From contig JAQTMN010000013.1 of NCBI GenBank assembly GCA_028714315.1, positions 1 through 49,968 of the forward strand: a stretch of DNA of 49,968 nucleotides, given 5' to 3'. Shown here piece after piece: positions 8,246 through 16,128 of this stretch. A program made the translations under genes and the position numbers. The notes under the pieces were generated by a model that searched no databases, had not been told where the DNA came from, and worked only from the letters and a program-made list of their open reading frames with translations. Position 1 is the stretch's first letter; every line of letters starts with the position of its first letter. Origin of the DNA: Sulfuricella sp. (GTDB taxonomy: Bacteria; Pseudomonadota; Gammaproteobacteria; Burkholderiales; Sulfuricellaceae).

Positions 8246-10588
8246 CTACGCAGGCCGACTCCGCGTGACGTACTTTTCGACCTCGCACAAATACGAGCGT
8301 AGCGCCACCGAGCCGCTGACCGGATCACCATGCTGGCCGTCGATGAGGGCACTGAAATTGGCGCCGCCTTCGGGACCCCCCTCTGCCTCCCACCAGCCAT
8401 ATTGCGCGCAGACCACACGCGGTTCGAGGTGCGCGTTGAAGGCGGCGCGGGCGACCATTTTTCCCATGGGGGTGCGGATACCGATCCAGTCCCCCTCCAT
8501 GATGCCGCGCACGGCGGCGGTGTCGGGATGAATCTCGGCAAGCGGGTCGGGCATCCGGCGGCGCAACGGAGCCAGCTGGCGAAACTGGCTGTGGCAATAC
8601 TGCACCCACTTGGCGGAAGTCAATATGAGCGGATAGTCTTCATTCAACTCGGGCCGGCTGGCCGGACTGAGGGCCGGCTCGAAGAACTCCGGCAGGGGAT
8701 CCTGGCCGATATCGAGCAGTTGCTGCGAATAGATTTCCACCCGGCTGCTGGGCGTGTTGAAGCCATGATCGCGGTATTTCCGATATGGGGTGGGCAGCGG
8801 CAGCCGTATCCCCGCCGGCGCATTTCTCAACGCCTCGAACGCGATGCCGGTCGGGGCGAGCACATGCCTGACCCCGGCCTCGATGCTGCCATCGAAAAAA
8901 TGTTCGCCGAGCTGCAAGCGCTTTGCCAACTCGAACGCAATCCAGGTATCGGACTTCGATTCGCCGCGCGGCTCGATCGCCTTGTGCCGGAGCTGAACCA
9001 GAGCGCTTGCTTCCTGGCTGACCTGAAAGCCGGCGGCCACCCCTTCCCGCTCCCATGGTGTGGCGACGGGCAAGACGATATCCGCCAACTCGGCCATGGG
9101 ATTGAGGAACATATCCGCATGGACATAGAAGTCGAGGGATTGCAGCGCCTGGGCTCCCAATACCGGGTCCGGCCGGGATTGCAGCAGATTGCTGCCGAAA
9201 GCCACCAGGCCTTTGACCGGATAAGGCTGCCCGTCGAGTATCGCGCGATACAGCCCGGTTTCGCTGATCCAGCCATGCCTGGCCGGCCCCAGTGGCCGCG
9301 TATCCAGGCCGATAGCGGGCTTGCGGCCGGCGCGCAGATCCACGCCGGACACGTCGTTCAGCGCCGGTCTGGCGAAGTGGACATTGCCGCCGGAAGCGTC
9401 GAGGCCGCCGGTAAGCGCGTACAGCAGATTCACCGCGCGGGCGGTTTGCGAGGCGTTGGTATTCTGGCCGATTCCCGACCAGGCGTAATAGGAAACCGGC
9501 GCGTGCTCGTGCAGCAACCGGGCGGTCTGCCTGATCTGCGCCGCCGGAACCCCGGTGATCCGCTCGGCCCGCTCCGGCGCATATTGGCGGCACAGACGGG
9601 CATAACGGTCGAAGGCGGGCGTGCAGGCGACCGTCCCCAGCACGGTCCGGATATCGAACTCGCCGAACAACGCCGCCCGTCCCGGCTCGGTATCGTATTG
9701 GCGCGACCGCGGATCGTAAATCGCCGGCCGATGGTTTTCTTCATCCCATGCGACCAGGCGGCCGGCTGCCCCGCCTGGCCGGAGGTCGGCCTCGGTGAGG
9801 AAGCGGCGGTTGTCCGCGCGGACCAGGAACGGGCCGTTGGACCACGACCGGACAAAATCGGCGTCGTACCAGCCATGCTCGATCATCACGCCCGCCAGGC
9901 TCAACGCCAGCGCCCCGTCGGTGCCGGGGCGGACGCGCAGCCACTGGTCGGCCTTTGCCGCCATACCGGCGCGGCGCGGGTCGATCACGACCAGCTTCGC
10001 GCCACGCTTGATCGCATCGCCCGCCAACCTGGCCTGAGCCGGCCATGAGACCGCCGGGTTGAATCCCCAATAAACGATACAGCCGGTATTGGCGTAATCC
10101 GGCATGCCGATGTCGCATCCGAAGGTCAGGGCATTGGTAAAATCCCGGTGCCAGTTGCAAACGTGGGTGGTCCAGACGGCGTTGGGGCTGCCGAAGGCAT
10201 TGATCAGGCGGAAAATCCAGCCCATGCCGTCGGCGATGGCCGTACCGCTAGGGGTTGCGACGGAAAACGCCACCGACTCCGGCCCCCGCGCCTGGGCCAT
10301 GCTTTTCATCTGGCCGGCAGTGAATTCAAGCGCCTCGTCCCAGGTGATGCGCACCCAGCCGGGGTCAGGATCGCCCTTGGGGCGGGTGCGCTTCATCGGG
10401 TAAAGGATGCGGTCCGGGCTGTTCACCAAATCCGGCGCGGATCGGCCCTTGATGCATAAGGACTGGCCGGTGGGATGGCCGGGGTCGGGCTCCACCGCCG
10501 TGAGGATACCATCGCCGTTCACCACGCTGACGCAGCCGCAGCGGGAAATGCACAAGGGGCAATAGCCGGGAATTCGCTTGTCCGTCAT
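8246..10588 (-). CDS. Orphan molybdopterin oxidoreductase with N-terminal [4Fe-4S] site
   Basis: A 780-residue molybdopterin oxidoreductase of the DMSO reductase superfamily. An N-terminal [4Fe-4S] binding motif is seen at Cys10-Cys13-Cys17 and Cys45 (YCPLCISRC ... SLCIKGR). The likely Mo ligand is Cys144 in HVCNWHRDF. Bis-MGD domain features follow (VYWGFNPAVSWP, VVIDPRR, WSGIGQNTNA), and the C-terminal dinucleotide-binding domain ends near YLCEVEKYV. There is no signal peptide and no partner iron-sulfur or membrane subunit next to it, so it looks like a single-subunit cytoplasmic enzyme, comparable in size to assimilatory nitrate reductases but without their extra cluster domain. The substrate cannot be told from sequence; nitrate, another N-oxide, a sulfur oxyanion or an organic compound are possible. 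I chose the ATG at 10588 because the FeS motif begins eight residues later. Confidence 0.85.
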   Translation of the reverse strand: MTDKRIPGYCPLCISRCGCVSVVNGDGILTAVEPDPGHPTGQSLCIKGRSAPDLVNSPDRILYPMKRTRPKGDPDPGWVRITWDEALEFTAGQMKSMAQARGPESVAFSVATPSGTAIADGMGWIFRLINAFGSPNAVWTTHVCNWHRDFTNALTFGCDIGMPDYANTGCIVYWGFNPAVSWPAQARLAGDAIKRGAKLVVIDPRRAGMAAKADQWLRVRPGTDGALALSLAGVMIEHGWYDADFVRSWSNGPFLVRADNRRFLTEADLRPGGAAGRLVAWDEENHRPAIYDPRSRQYDTEPGRAALFGEFDIRTVLGTVACTPAFDRYARLCRQYAPERAERITGVPAAQIRQTARLLHEHAPVSYYAWSGIGQNTNASQTARAVNLLYALTGGLDASGGNVHFARPALNDVSGVDLRAGRKPAIGLDTRPLGPARHGWISETGLYRAILDGQPYPVKGLVAFGSNLLQSRPDPVLGAQALQSLDFYVHADMFLNPMAELADIVLPVATPWEREGVAAGFQVSQEASALVQLRHKAIEPRGESKSDTWIAFELAKRLQLGEHFFDGSIEAGVRHVLAPTGIAFEALRNAPAGIRLPLPTPYRKYRDHGFNTPSSRVEIYSQQLLDIGQDPLPEFFEPALSPASRPELNEDYPLILTSAKWVQYCHSQFRQLAPLRRRMPDPLAEIHPDTAAVRGIMEGDWIGIRTPMGKMVARAAFNAHLEPRVVCAQYGWWEAEGGPEGGANFSALIDGQHGDPVSGSVALRSYLCEVEKYVTRSRPA

Positions 10589-10698
10589 TTGAGCACACCG
10601 GGATATGGATTCATTTTCATTTGGCAACCAGGGAACAAACCGCGGCAAGCCACGATCTGAATATTGTGCTTGCTGTCTTTTGCCAGCCGATTATTTAG

Positions 10699-10773
10699 CG
10701 TGAAACTCACGAAACAGGATGCGCCACAACGGACGCCGCTTCATGATTCGGGGTGGCAATTCGCCATGTCCGT
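10699..10773. repeat. Dispersed intergenic repeat, copy A
   Basis: The segment beginning GCGTGAAACTCACGA and ending GCCATGTCCGT is matched, with substitutions, by 47453-47477 plus 47579-47630; in the second locus a separate inverted-repeat element splits it. The part with TTCATGATT-GGGG is also present, inverted, at 43842-43857. No coding capacity is seen. Confidence 0.65.
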
Positions 10774-10809
10774 CGGGTGAATATATCACGTTGTGACATA
10801 TTCACCCGA
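10773..10809. promoter_or_regulatory. 37-bp palindrome upstream of the Yip1-like gene (tandem operator candidate)
   Basis: Arms of 18 bases with a single mismatch surround a 1-base centre plus one G/T pair. Each half is itself a palindrome of the form GTGA-N5-TCAC (10777-10789 and 10793-10805), centred 16 bases apart. The central 17 bases (ATATCACGTTGTGACAT) closely match the palindrome upstream of narK2. The element ends 30 bases before the ATG at 10839, and therefore probably overlaps or adjoins the promoter. Two dimers of one regulator could bind side by side; which regulator is not known. Confidence 0.6.
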
Positions 10810-10838
10810 ACATTCCACAAAATCCCAGGAGGTATATC

Positions 10839-11402
10839 ATGAACATTGCACAATTCCCGAAAATGATCATCTCCTCCCATGAAGGATGGGACCAGTTGGA
10901 GAAGGCCCAACCTTCGGCGGAGAAGCTGTTCTTCCTGCTCGTCGTCCCGCTGTCCCTGCTCCCGCCGATCATGCTGTACCACGCCGGGCCGCAATTCGGG
11001 GATGCATTCTTTCCCGGGCTGGGCGGTAAGCCGTGGAGCCTGATCGCCATCATGTTCTTCCTGGGGGAAATGGTGACTTATGCCGGCATGGGCTGGCTCA
11101 TCAAGGCGATCGCCGGCACCTACAAGATCGACATCACGTCGCACGATGCCTATGCCCTGTCCGCCCTCGGGCCCATCCCGCTCTGGATTTCGTCCCTGTC
11201 GCTGCTGGTTCCGAGCATTGCATTCAACGCCGGCGCGGCCTTTCTCGCTTTGGGCGCTTCCTGCGCCATCATCTATCATGGCGTGTATGCCTTCTGCCAC
11301 ATGCACGAAGAAACGGTCGCCGCCTCGTTCACCTACACCGTCGTCGGCGCCGGGCTGGTAGCCTGGGCGCTCCTCATGCTGCTGGTCGTTCTTCCCGCCT
11401 GA
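10839..11402 (+). CDS. Small membrane protein, Yip1 (DUF1282)-like
   Basis: A 187-residue protein with five predicted membrane segments (about residues 28-50, 64-90, 105-125, 127-150, 160-185) and a polar N-terminus (FPKMIISSHEGWDQLEKAQPS). The pattern of an HEGWD-type start, a PLSLLPP turn in the first membrane segment and YALSALGPIPLW suggests the Yip1/DUF1282 group, whose function in bacteria is not established. It has a strong AGGAGGT ribosome site 5 bases from the ATG and its own terminator (11423-11450), so it is monocistronic. The long palindrome before it shares its core with the narK2 upstream region, so the gene is probably co-regulated with nitrate respiration. The role is unknown. 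Confidence 0.7.
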   Translation: MNIAQFPKMIISSHEGWDQLEKAQPSAEKLFFLLVVPLSLLPPIMLYHAGPQFGDAFFPGLGGKPWSLIAIMFFLGEMVTYAGMGWLIKAIAGTYKIDITSHDAYALSALGPIPLWISSLSLLVPSIAFNAGAAFLALGASCAIIYHGVYAFCHMHEETVAASFTYTVVGAGLVAWALLMLLVVLPA

Positions 11403-11422
11403 ACCAGCCGCCGCCTCGCCGG

Positions 11423-11450
11423 ATGCCCCGTTCGACAGCGGGGCATTTTT
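11423..11450 (+). terminator. Rho-independent terminator of the Yip1-like gene
   Basis: An 8-base perfect stem ATGCCCCG / CGGGGCAT with an 8-base loop is followed by TTTT. It lies 20 bases past the stop codon at 11402. Confidence 0.85.
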
Positions 11451-11502
11451 CCATCGTTCCTCGCAAACCGAACAAGACTGCACGGAAAAGCCGTGCCGAA
11501 CC

Positions 11503-11516
11503 TTGACACTAATCAA
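11503..11516. promoter_or_regulatory. FNR/DNR box upstream of dnr
   Basis: TTGAC-ACTA-ATCAA matches the FNR/DNR consensus TTGAT-N4-ATCAA at 9 of 10 defined positions. It is centred 61 bases before the dnr start, indicating autoregulation or control by a separate FNR. Confidence 0.8.
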
Positions 11517-11570
11517 ATATTTCGCATATCTTGTGCCTGTTCGCACCCAACCCTACCGAGAGGAAACGAC

Positions 11571-12257
11571 TTGAGCACCAAGGTTCACGCCATCCTGGCC
11601 AATCTCCCCCTGTTCAAGCAGATGAACCCGGAGGAGATCGACCGGATCGCGCAGAGCACCCGCGAATTGCACGCCACGCGAGGGGAAATGATGTTTCAGC
11701 GCGGCGATCCGGCGCACGGCTTTTATGTCGTGGTGCACGGCCAATTGAAACTGGCGTTTTCATCGCCGCAAGGGGTGGAAAAAGTGGTGCATCTGGTCGG
11801 CCCCGGCAAGACCTTCGGCGAGGCGGTGATGTTCATGGGCATGCCTTATCCGGTCTATGCCCAGGCGCTGGTCGATACCCTGCTGCTGCATATTTCCAAG
11901 ACGGCGGTGTTCGAGGGGATCGAGCGCGATCCGGTATTCTGCCGCAAAATGCTGGCCGGTTTGAGCAGCCGGCTGCACAGCCTGATTGGCGATGTCGAGG
12001 CCTACTCCCTGCGTTCCAGCACCCAGCGGGTGATCGGCTACCTGTTGCAGCACGACTGCGACAACCTCGACAGCTGCCAGGACATTCACGTCAACCTGCC
12101 CGCCAGCAAAACCGTCATCGCCTCGCGCCTCAACATCTCGCCGGAGACTTTCTCCCGCGTCCTGCACGACTTGTCCGCCGCCGGTCTGATCAGCGTCAAG
12201 GGCAAGGACGTCGCCATCCTGGACATGGGCAAGCTGCGCGCCTACGGACAGCAGTAG
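11571..12257 (+). CDS. dnr: DNR-type Crp/Fnr transcription regulator
   Basis: A 228-residue Crp/Fnr protein, the usual length for DNR. A cyclic-nucleotide-like sensor domain occupies about residues 10-125 (RGDPAHGFYVVVHGQLKL), followed by the dimer helix and a C-terminal winged helix. The recognition helix reads SPETFSRVLHDL; the E--SR residues are those that read TTGAT half-sites in FNR and DNR. The N-terminal cysteine cluster of FNR is missing, which favours an NO-responsive DNR-like protein over an oxygen sensor. I chose the TTG at 11571 because GAGAGGAAA lies just upstream and the FNR box falls inside any longer reading. Its position between nar and nir clusters, together with the boxes before nirS and nosZ, makes it the likely regulator of this locus. 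Confidence 0.87.
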   Translation: MSTKVHAILANLPLFKQMNPEEIDRIAQSTRELHATRGEMMFQRGDPAHGFYVVVHGQLKLAFSSPQGVEKVVHLVGPGKTFGEAVMFMGMPYPVYAQALVDTLLLHISKTAVFEGIERDPVFCRKMLAGLSSRLHSLIGDVEAYSLRSSTQRVIGYLLQHDCDNLDSCQDIHVNLPASKTVIASRLNISPETFSRVLHDLSAAGLISVKGKDVAILDMGKLRAYGQQ

Positions 12258-12287
12258 GGCCCGGTCATTCGCCGTGGCGTCCTGGTT

Positions 12288-12352
12288 TGTGGGTGCGGCT
12301 CTTGTGCCCTTTAGGGGCGCAACCGTATAGTCAGGCTGAAGCCTGACCCACA
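12288..12352. repeat. TGTGGGT inverted-repeat element, copy 1
   Basis: The element starts TGTGGGTGCGGCT and ends AGCCTGACCCACA, so its ends TGTGGGT/ACCCACA pair. The same element in opposite orientation occurs at 47479-47582 (TGTGGGTCAGGC ... GCCGCACCCACA). It lies between the convergent dnr and nirN genes and may form a hairpin. No protein is encoded. Confidence 0.65.
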
Positions 12353-12366
12353 GTCGGGTTTTTAGC

Positions 12367-13854
12367 CTAATGGCTGGTGCCGGCCGAGCGGGTGATCTTG
12401 TTGAACACGTTGTATTTGCCCGACGGCTTGTTCATCGGCAGACGCTTGATTTCCCTGAGCGTGGCCGCGTCGTAGATCACCAGCGCACCATCCTTCTCCC
12501 ACACGCTGACCAGCGCGTATTTGCCGTCGCGGGTGAACTCCACATGCGCCGCGGTCTTGCCCGGAATCGGCCGCAGCACCCGCGCCACTTCCAGGGTGCC
12601 CTTGTCGATGACGGTCATCGCATCGCGGCTGGCCGGGTCGCCGCTGCTGAATCCGTCGGTCCAGGCATATGGCGTGTTTTCGTGGCTGCGCATGAAGAAA
12701 CCGGGGCCGATTGTCTTGATCTGCTTCACGGTCTGCCAGGTCGTCATATCGATCACGCTCACCACCGGCTCTTTCAAATTGGGCGTCGCCATCACCGGAT
12801 GCCCCTGATATTCCCAGGTAATGCCGGAGCCCAGGTGCGGCATGCCCGGCAGGTCGATCTGGGCCACCTTGCGGCCGGAATCGAGGTCGATCGCCTGCCC
12901 CTTCCGCCCGTCGCGCGCCGCGCCGATCAGGTGGCGATAGGAGGGATCGAAGAAGAAATCGTCGAGATAGTCGTCCACCGCAATGCGCCGCACCGGGAAA
13001 TCCGTCGCGCCATAGGGAATCTCCCACACCTCCTTGACGTCTTTCAGCGCAGCGACGAAGCTGCCGCGCGGCTCGGCCTGGTACACCGCCGACACCCGCG
13101 AGCTCTTTCCGTCCAGCCCGACCGTGGGGATCACCCTGATCAGCGACAGGTCGTCGGCGTTCAGCAGCACCAGGGAATGCGGCAGATAATTGCCCGCCAG
13201 CACGGTCTTGCCGTCGCCGGACACCGCGATGTTGCGGGTGTTGATGCCGGCGCGCACCTCCGCCACGGTTTTCAGGTTGTAGATGTCGAACTTGCTGATC
13301 CAGCCGTCGCGCGAAGCGAAAAACACGTAACGTCCATCAGGGGAAAATTTTGGCCCGCCATGGAGCGCGAAGCGAGTGGGGAAGCGATAGATTGGTTCGA
13401 ACTTGTCGCCGTCCAGAATGGTGGCGTGGTGGTCGCCCACTTCCACCACGACGAAGAGATTGAGCGGGTCGGCGCTGAATAACGGCTTGTCGGGCAGGCT
13501 CCCGGCCGGCACATGCCGAATATGGGAAGTGATGATTTCATCCGTCCCCCACACCGGCGCCACCGGCAGCGGCCGATAGATGAAGTCCACCAGCGCCAGG
13601 ATCTCGTCCTTGCCGAGCTTGTCGGCAAATCCGGCCATCTGGCTGGCGATGCGGCCCTCGCTGATGGTTTTTACCGCCTCGGGCCGGCGCAGGCGTTCCA
13701 GGTTTTCCGGCAGCAACGCCGGGCCGGCGCCTCCGAGCCTATCGGCGCCATGGCAGGAAGCGCAGTAATCCGTGTAGTTTTTCTGCACCGACTGCTCCGC
13801 CAACGCGTTTATCGACAGAACCGCCACCCCGACAAAAAACAAAAACCTGCGCAT
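12367..13854 (-). CDS. nirN: NirN, c-type cytochrome with heme d1-binding propeller
   Basis: A 495-residue periplasmic protein with a Sec signal peptide (about residues 1-19), a cytochrome c domain with heme motif CASCH (31-35), and an eight-bladed propeller of the cytochrome cd1 type (about 110-490). The length and domain order match NirN, which oxidises dihydro-heme d1 in the last step of d1 assembly and transfers it to NirS. It is a paralogue of NirS and NirF and shares with NirS the ending KPSGKYNVFNK. NirS itself is the separate gene at 24490-26148, and here the enzyme lacks the second NirS active-site context, so NirN is preferred. It is the last gene of the leftward nir cluster, 54 bases past nirJ. 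Confidence 0.88.
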   Translation of the reverse strand: MRRFLFFVGVAVLSINALAEQSVQKNYTDYCASCHGADRLGGAGPALLPENLERLRRPEAVKTISEGRIASQMAGFADKLGKDEILALVDFIYRPLPVAPVWGTDEIITSHIRHVPAGSLPDKPLFSADPLNLFVVVEVGDHHATILDGDKFEPIYRFPTRFALHGGPKFSPDGRYVFFASRDGWISKFDIYNLKTVAEVRAGINTRNIAVSGDGKTVLAGNYLPHSLVLLNADDLSLIRVIPTVGLDGKSSRVSAVYQAEPRGSFVAALKDVKEVWEIPYGATDFPVRRIAVDDYLDDFFFDPSYRHLIGAARDGRKGQAIDLDSGRKVAQIDLPGMPHLGSGITWEYQGHPVMATPNLKEPVVSVIDMTTWQTVKQIKTIGPGFFMRSHENTPYAWTDGFSSGDPASRDAMTVIDKGTLEVARVLRPIPGKTAAHVEFTRDGKYALVSVWEKDGALVIYDAATLREIKRLPMNKPSGKYNVFNKITRSAGTSH

Positions 13855-13908
13855 CGCCTATCGTCCTCAAATCAGTCGCCGCAAGACGCCGCTTGCGCCT
13901 TTTCGCAG

Positions 13909-15069
13909 CTAAACAGTGGTTGTCTCCGGCAGCAGGCCGATTTCCTCGTCATCCAGGTAACAGGCCGGATCCTCCGCCCAAGGGTCGCCCGTCACCTGCC
14001 AGGCGCGCACGCGGGTGTTGCCGCCGCAGATATCGAAGTGCCCGCACGCGCCGCAGCGCCCGCCGATCTTGCGCGGCAGGGCCTTGAGCCCGGCCATGAT
14101 CGGGTCGGCAACATCCATCCAGATTTCCGAAAACGGCCGCTCGCGCACGTTGCCCAGGGTGTAGTTCCACCACATGGTGTCGGGGTGGACGTTGCCCAGG
14201 TTGTCGATGTTGGCCACGTTGACGCCGGAAGAGTTGCCGCCCCACTGCCGGAGTTTCGCGCGGATATGCTCCTCCCGTTCAGGGAAGTTGCGCCGCACCC
14301 AGTACAGCAGGTAAACGCCGTCGGCATCGTTGTTGCCGGTGACGAATTCACGCTGCCGCCCCGCCTGGCGGTCGCGCCAGCAGGTGTCTAAGAGCAGGTC
14401 CATCGCCTGGCGGGTGACTTGGTGGAACACGTCATCCTTGCGGTTCTTGTTGCCGCGCCCGGCGTAGTTGAGGTGCGACAGGTAAAACTTGTCGATCCCC
14501 TCCTCGTCCATCAGTTGCAGCAAACCGGGCAGGTCGTGGGCATTGTCCTGAGTCAGGGTAAAGCGGACGCCGACCTTGATGCCGCGCGCCTTGCACAGGC
14601 GGATGCCGCGCATCGAGGCGTCGAAGGCGCCGGCCATGCGGCGGAATTTGTCGTGGGTATCCCGGATGCCGTCCAGGCTGACGCCGACGTAGTCGAACCC
14701 CACCGCCGCGATGCGCTCGATGTTGCCCTCGTCGATCAGCGTACCGTTGCTCGACAGGCCGACATAGAAACCCATCTCCTTGGCGCGGTGGGCGATGTCG
14801 AAGATATCCGGCCGCAGCAGCGGCTCGCCGCCGGACAGGATCAGCACCGGCACGCGGAAACGCTGGAGATCGCCCATCACGCCGAATGCCTCGTCCGTAG
14901 ACAATTCGCCGGGAAAATCCTTGTCGGCGGAGATCGAATAGCAATGCTTGCAGGTCAGGTTGCAGCGCCGGATCAGGTTCCAGATCACCACCGGGCCGGG
15001 CGGATTGCGCTTCGGGCCGAGCGGAGTCGGCTCGGCGATTTCCTGCATGAACTGGGAAATGCGGAACAT
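13909..15069 (-). CDS. nirJ: Heme d1 biosynthesis radical SAM protein NirJ
   Basis: A 386-residue radical SAM enzyme. The SAM-binding [4Fe-4S] motif is CNLTCKHCY (Cys36, Cys40, Cys43), followed by the GGEP motif (LSGGEPLLRP). The C-terminal half has a SPASM-like cysteine set (CGACGHFDICGGN and a DPACY near the end) for an auxiliary cluster. NirJ removes the propionate side chains of the siroheme-derived precursor and introduces the d1 keto groups. It starts only 11 bases past the hemerythrin-domain gene, with a poor ribosome site, so translation is probably coupled. Assignment is secure from motifs and neighbours. Confidence 0.95.
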   Translation of the reverse strand: MFRISQFMQEIAEPTPLGPKRNPPGPVVIWNLIRRCNLTCKHCYSISADKDFPGELSTDEAFGVMGDLQRFRVPVLILSGGEPLLRPDIFDIAHRAKEMGFYVGLSSNGTLIDEGNIERIAAVGFDYVGVSLDGIRDTHDKFRRMAGAFDASMRGIRLCKARGIKVGVRFTLTQDNAHDLPGLLQLMDEEGIDKFYLSHLNYAGRGNKNRKDDVFHQVTRQAMDLLLDTCWRDRQAGRQREFVTGNNDADGVYLLYWVRRNFPEREEHIRAKLRQWGGNSSGVNVANIDNLGNVHPDTMWWNYTLGNVRERPFSEIWMDVADPIMAGLKALPRKIGGRCGACGHFDICGGNTRVRAWQVTGDPWAEDPACYLDDEEIGLLPETTTV

Positions 15070-15080
15070 CCGGGCCGGGC

Positions 15081-15611
15081 CTAGCGGTATTCTTCGGGCG
15101 GCAGGTAGAGCGCATAGAGCACGTTCTCCTCCGTCTGGATGCGCTTGACCAGCACCTTGCCGATCACCGCCAGCTCGGTTTCGAAACTTGCCCAGACGCT
15201 TTCGCTCCAGGCCGTCGTAGCCGTGTATTTATGCAGAAAGTCCGCCACGGCCTTGCCGATATGCTGCATTTCCTTGCGGAATTCATGCATGATGGCGGCG
15301 CTCTCGGTGTTCGACTCCAGGCTGTGCTGCAAGTAGACGTAAAACTTGATGTTCTCGGTCAGGAGGTGCCCGCGCAAGGCGTCGCCGAAGTCCCCCAATT
15401 TCTCCTGCAGCGAGGCCTGATTCCGTGCTCCCGCTGCCGTGACGATGTCGCCGAAAATCGCCACCAGCGCCCGGTGATCGGCGATCAGGCCAGCCACCAG
15501 ATTAGGGTCGAAGTGTACGCCGGTGCCGGGCGCGACCCGCTGCGGCGCCGGATCAGCCTGCTTCGGGCTGGGCGGGGAAGGGGTTTTCCTTTTCCATAGA
15601 AATTCGAACAT
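15081..15611 (-). CDS. Hemerythrin HHE-domain protein in the nir operon
   Basis: A 176-residue cytoplasmic protein. After a 35-residue proline-rich N-terminus lies a four-helix hemerythrin-like domain with His46 (IADHRAL), His82 and Glu86 (GHLLTEN), His109 (IMHEFRKEM) and Glu161/162 (QTEENVLY), the right kinds of residues for a di-iron site. It lacks the ScdA N-terminal domain of the longer YtfE/Ric/DnrN iron-cluster repair proteins. Its place between nirH and nirJ, with a good GGAGGAAG ribosome site (choosing the ATG at 15611 over an upstream TTG), suggests a role tied to NO or to heme d1 assembly, for example NO scavenging or iron supply. This is inference; the family alone does not fix the function. 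Confidence 0.82.
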   Translation of the reverse strand: MFEFLWKRKTPSPPSPKQADPAPQRVAPGTGVHFDPNLVAGLIADHRALVAIFGDIVTAAGARNQASLQEKLGDFGDALRGHLLTENIKFYVYLQHSLESNTESAAIMHEFRKEMQHIGKAVADFLHKYTATTAWSESVWASFETELAVIGKVLVKRIQTEENVLYALYLPPEEYR

Positions 15612-15633
15612 GGCTTCCTCCAATTCTCGGCAA

Positions 15634-16125
15634 TCAGGCGATACGCAAGCCGGTTTTTTTCAGGATGCGGGTGCTGTAAAGAATCTCGTGGCCGCGATCG
15701 GCCTCACCGAGCAGGCCGGCGATCAGGCCCACCTGTTCTTCCACCTCGCCGCGGTCATGGCCGTGCACCATGGCAAAAAAATTATAGGGCCAGCCCGGCA
15801 AATGGCGCGGGCGGTGGTAGCAATGGCTGACGCAATCCAGCGCGCCGACCTGTACGCCCAGTTCGTCCACCTTGTCGTCCGGCACATCCCACACCGTCAT
15901 GCCGTTGGCCTTGTAGCCCAGGGCGTAATGGTTGGGCACCGCGCCGATACGGCGGATCACGCCGGTTTCGAGCATGCGCCGCATGCGCGCCATCACTTCC
16001 TCGGGGGGAACACCCAATTGCCGGGCGACCGCCCGATAGGGCTCTGGTTCCAGCGGCAAGCCAGCCTGGGTGGCCAGGATGATCTGCCGGTCAAGGGGGT
16101 CCAGGTCGGCGTCTTCGCGTTGCAT
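15634..16125 (-). CDS. nirH: Siroheme decarboxylase subunit NirH
   Basis: A 163-residue AsnC/Lrp-like protein of the NirD/L/G/H family, which decarboxylates siroheme to 12,18-didecarboxysiroheme on the route to heme d1. The winged-helix part (residues 10-60) is followed by the ferredoxin-like domain with the conserved HCYHRPRHLPGWPYNFFAMVHG segment. The C-terminus ILYSTRILKKTGLR fits NirH better than NirG or NirL. It starts 4 bases after the PilJ-like gene (stop at 16129) and precedes the hemerythrin gene. Calling H rather than L depends on the C-terminus and on gene order, so the exact letter is slightly less certain than the family. Confidence 0.88.
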   Translation of the reverse strand: MQREDADLDPLDRQIILATQAGLPLEPEPYRAVARQLGVPPEEVMARMRRMLETGVIRRIGAVPNHYALGYKANGMTVWDVPDDKVDELGVQVGALDCVSHCYHRPRHLPGWPYNFFAMVHGHDRGEVEEQVGLIAGLLGEADRGHEILYSTRILKKTGLRIA

Positions 16126-16128
16126 CGG

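Noticed and set aside
11493-11570. Longer N-terminus for the DNR protein
   Set aside because: It would place the FNR/DNR box and promoter inside the coding region, and the TTG at 11571 has a good ribosome site and family length.
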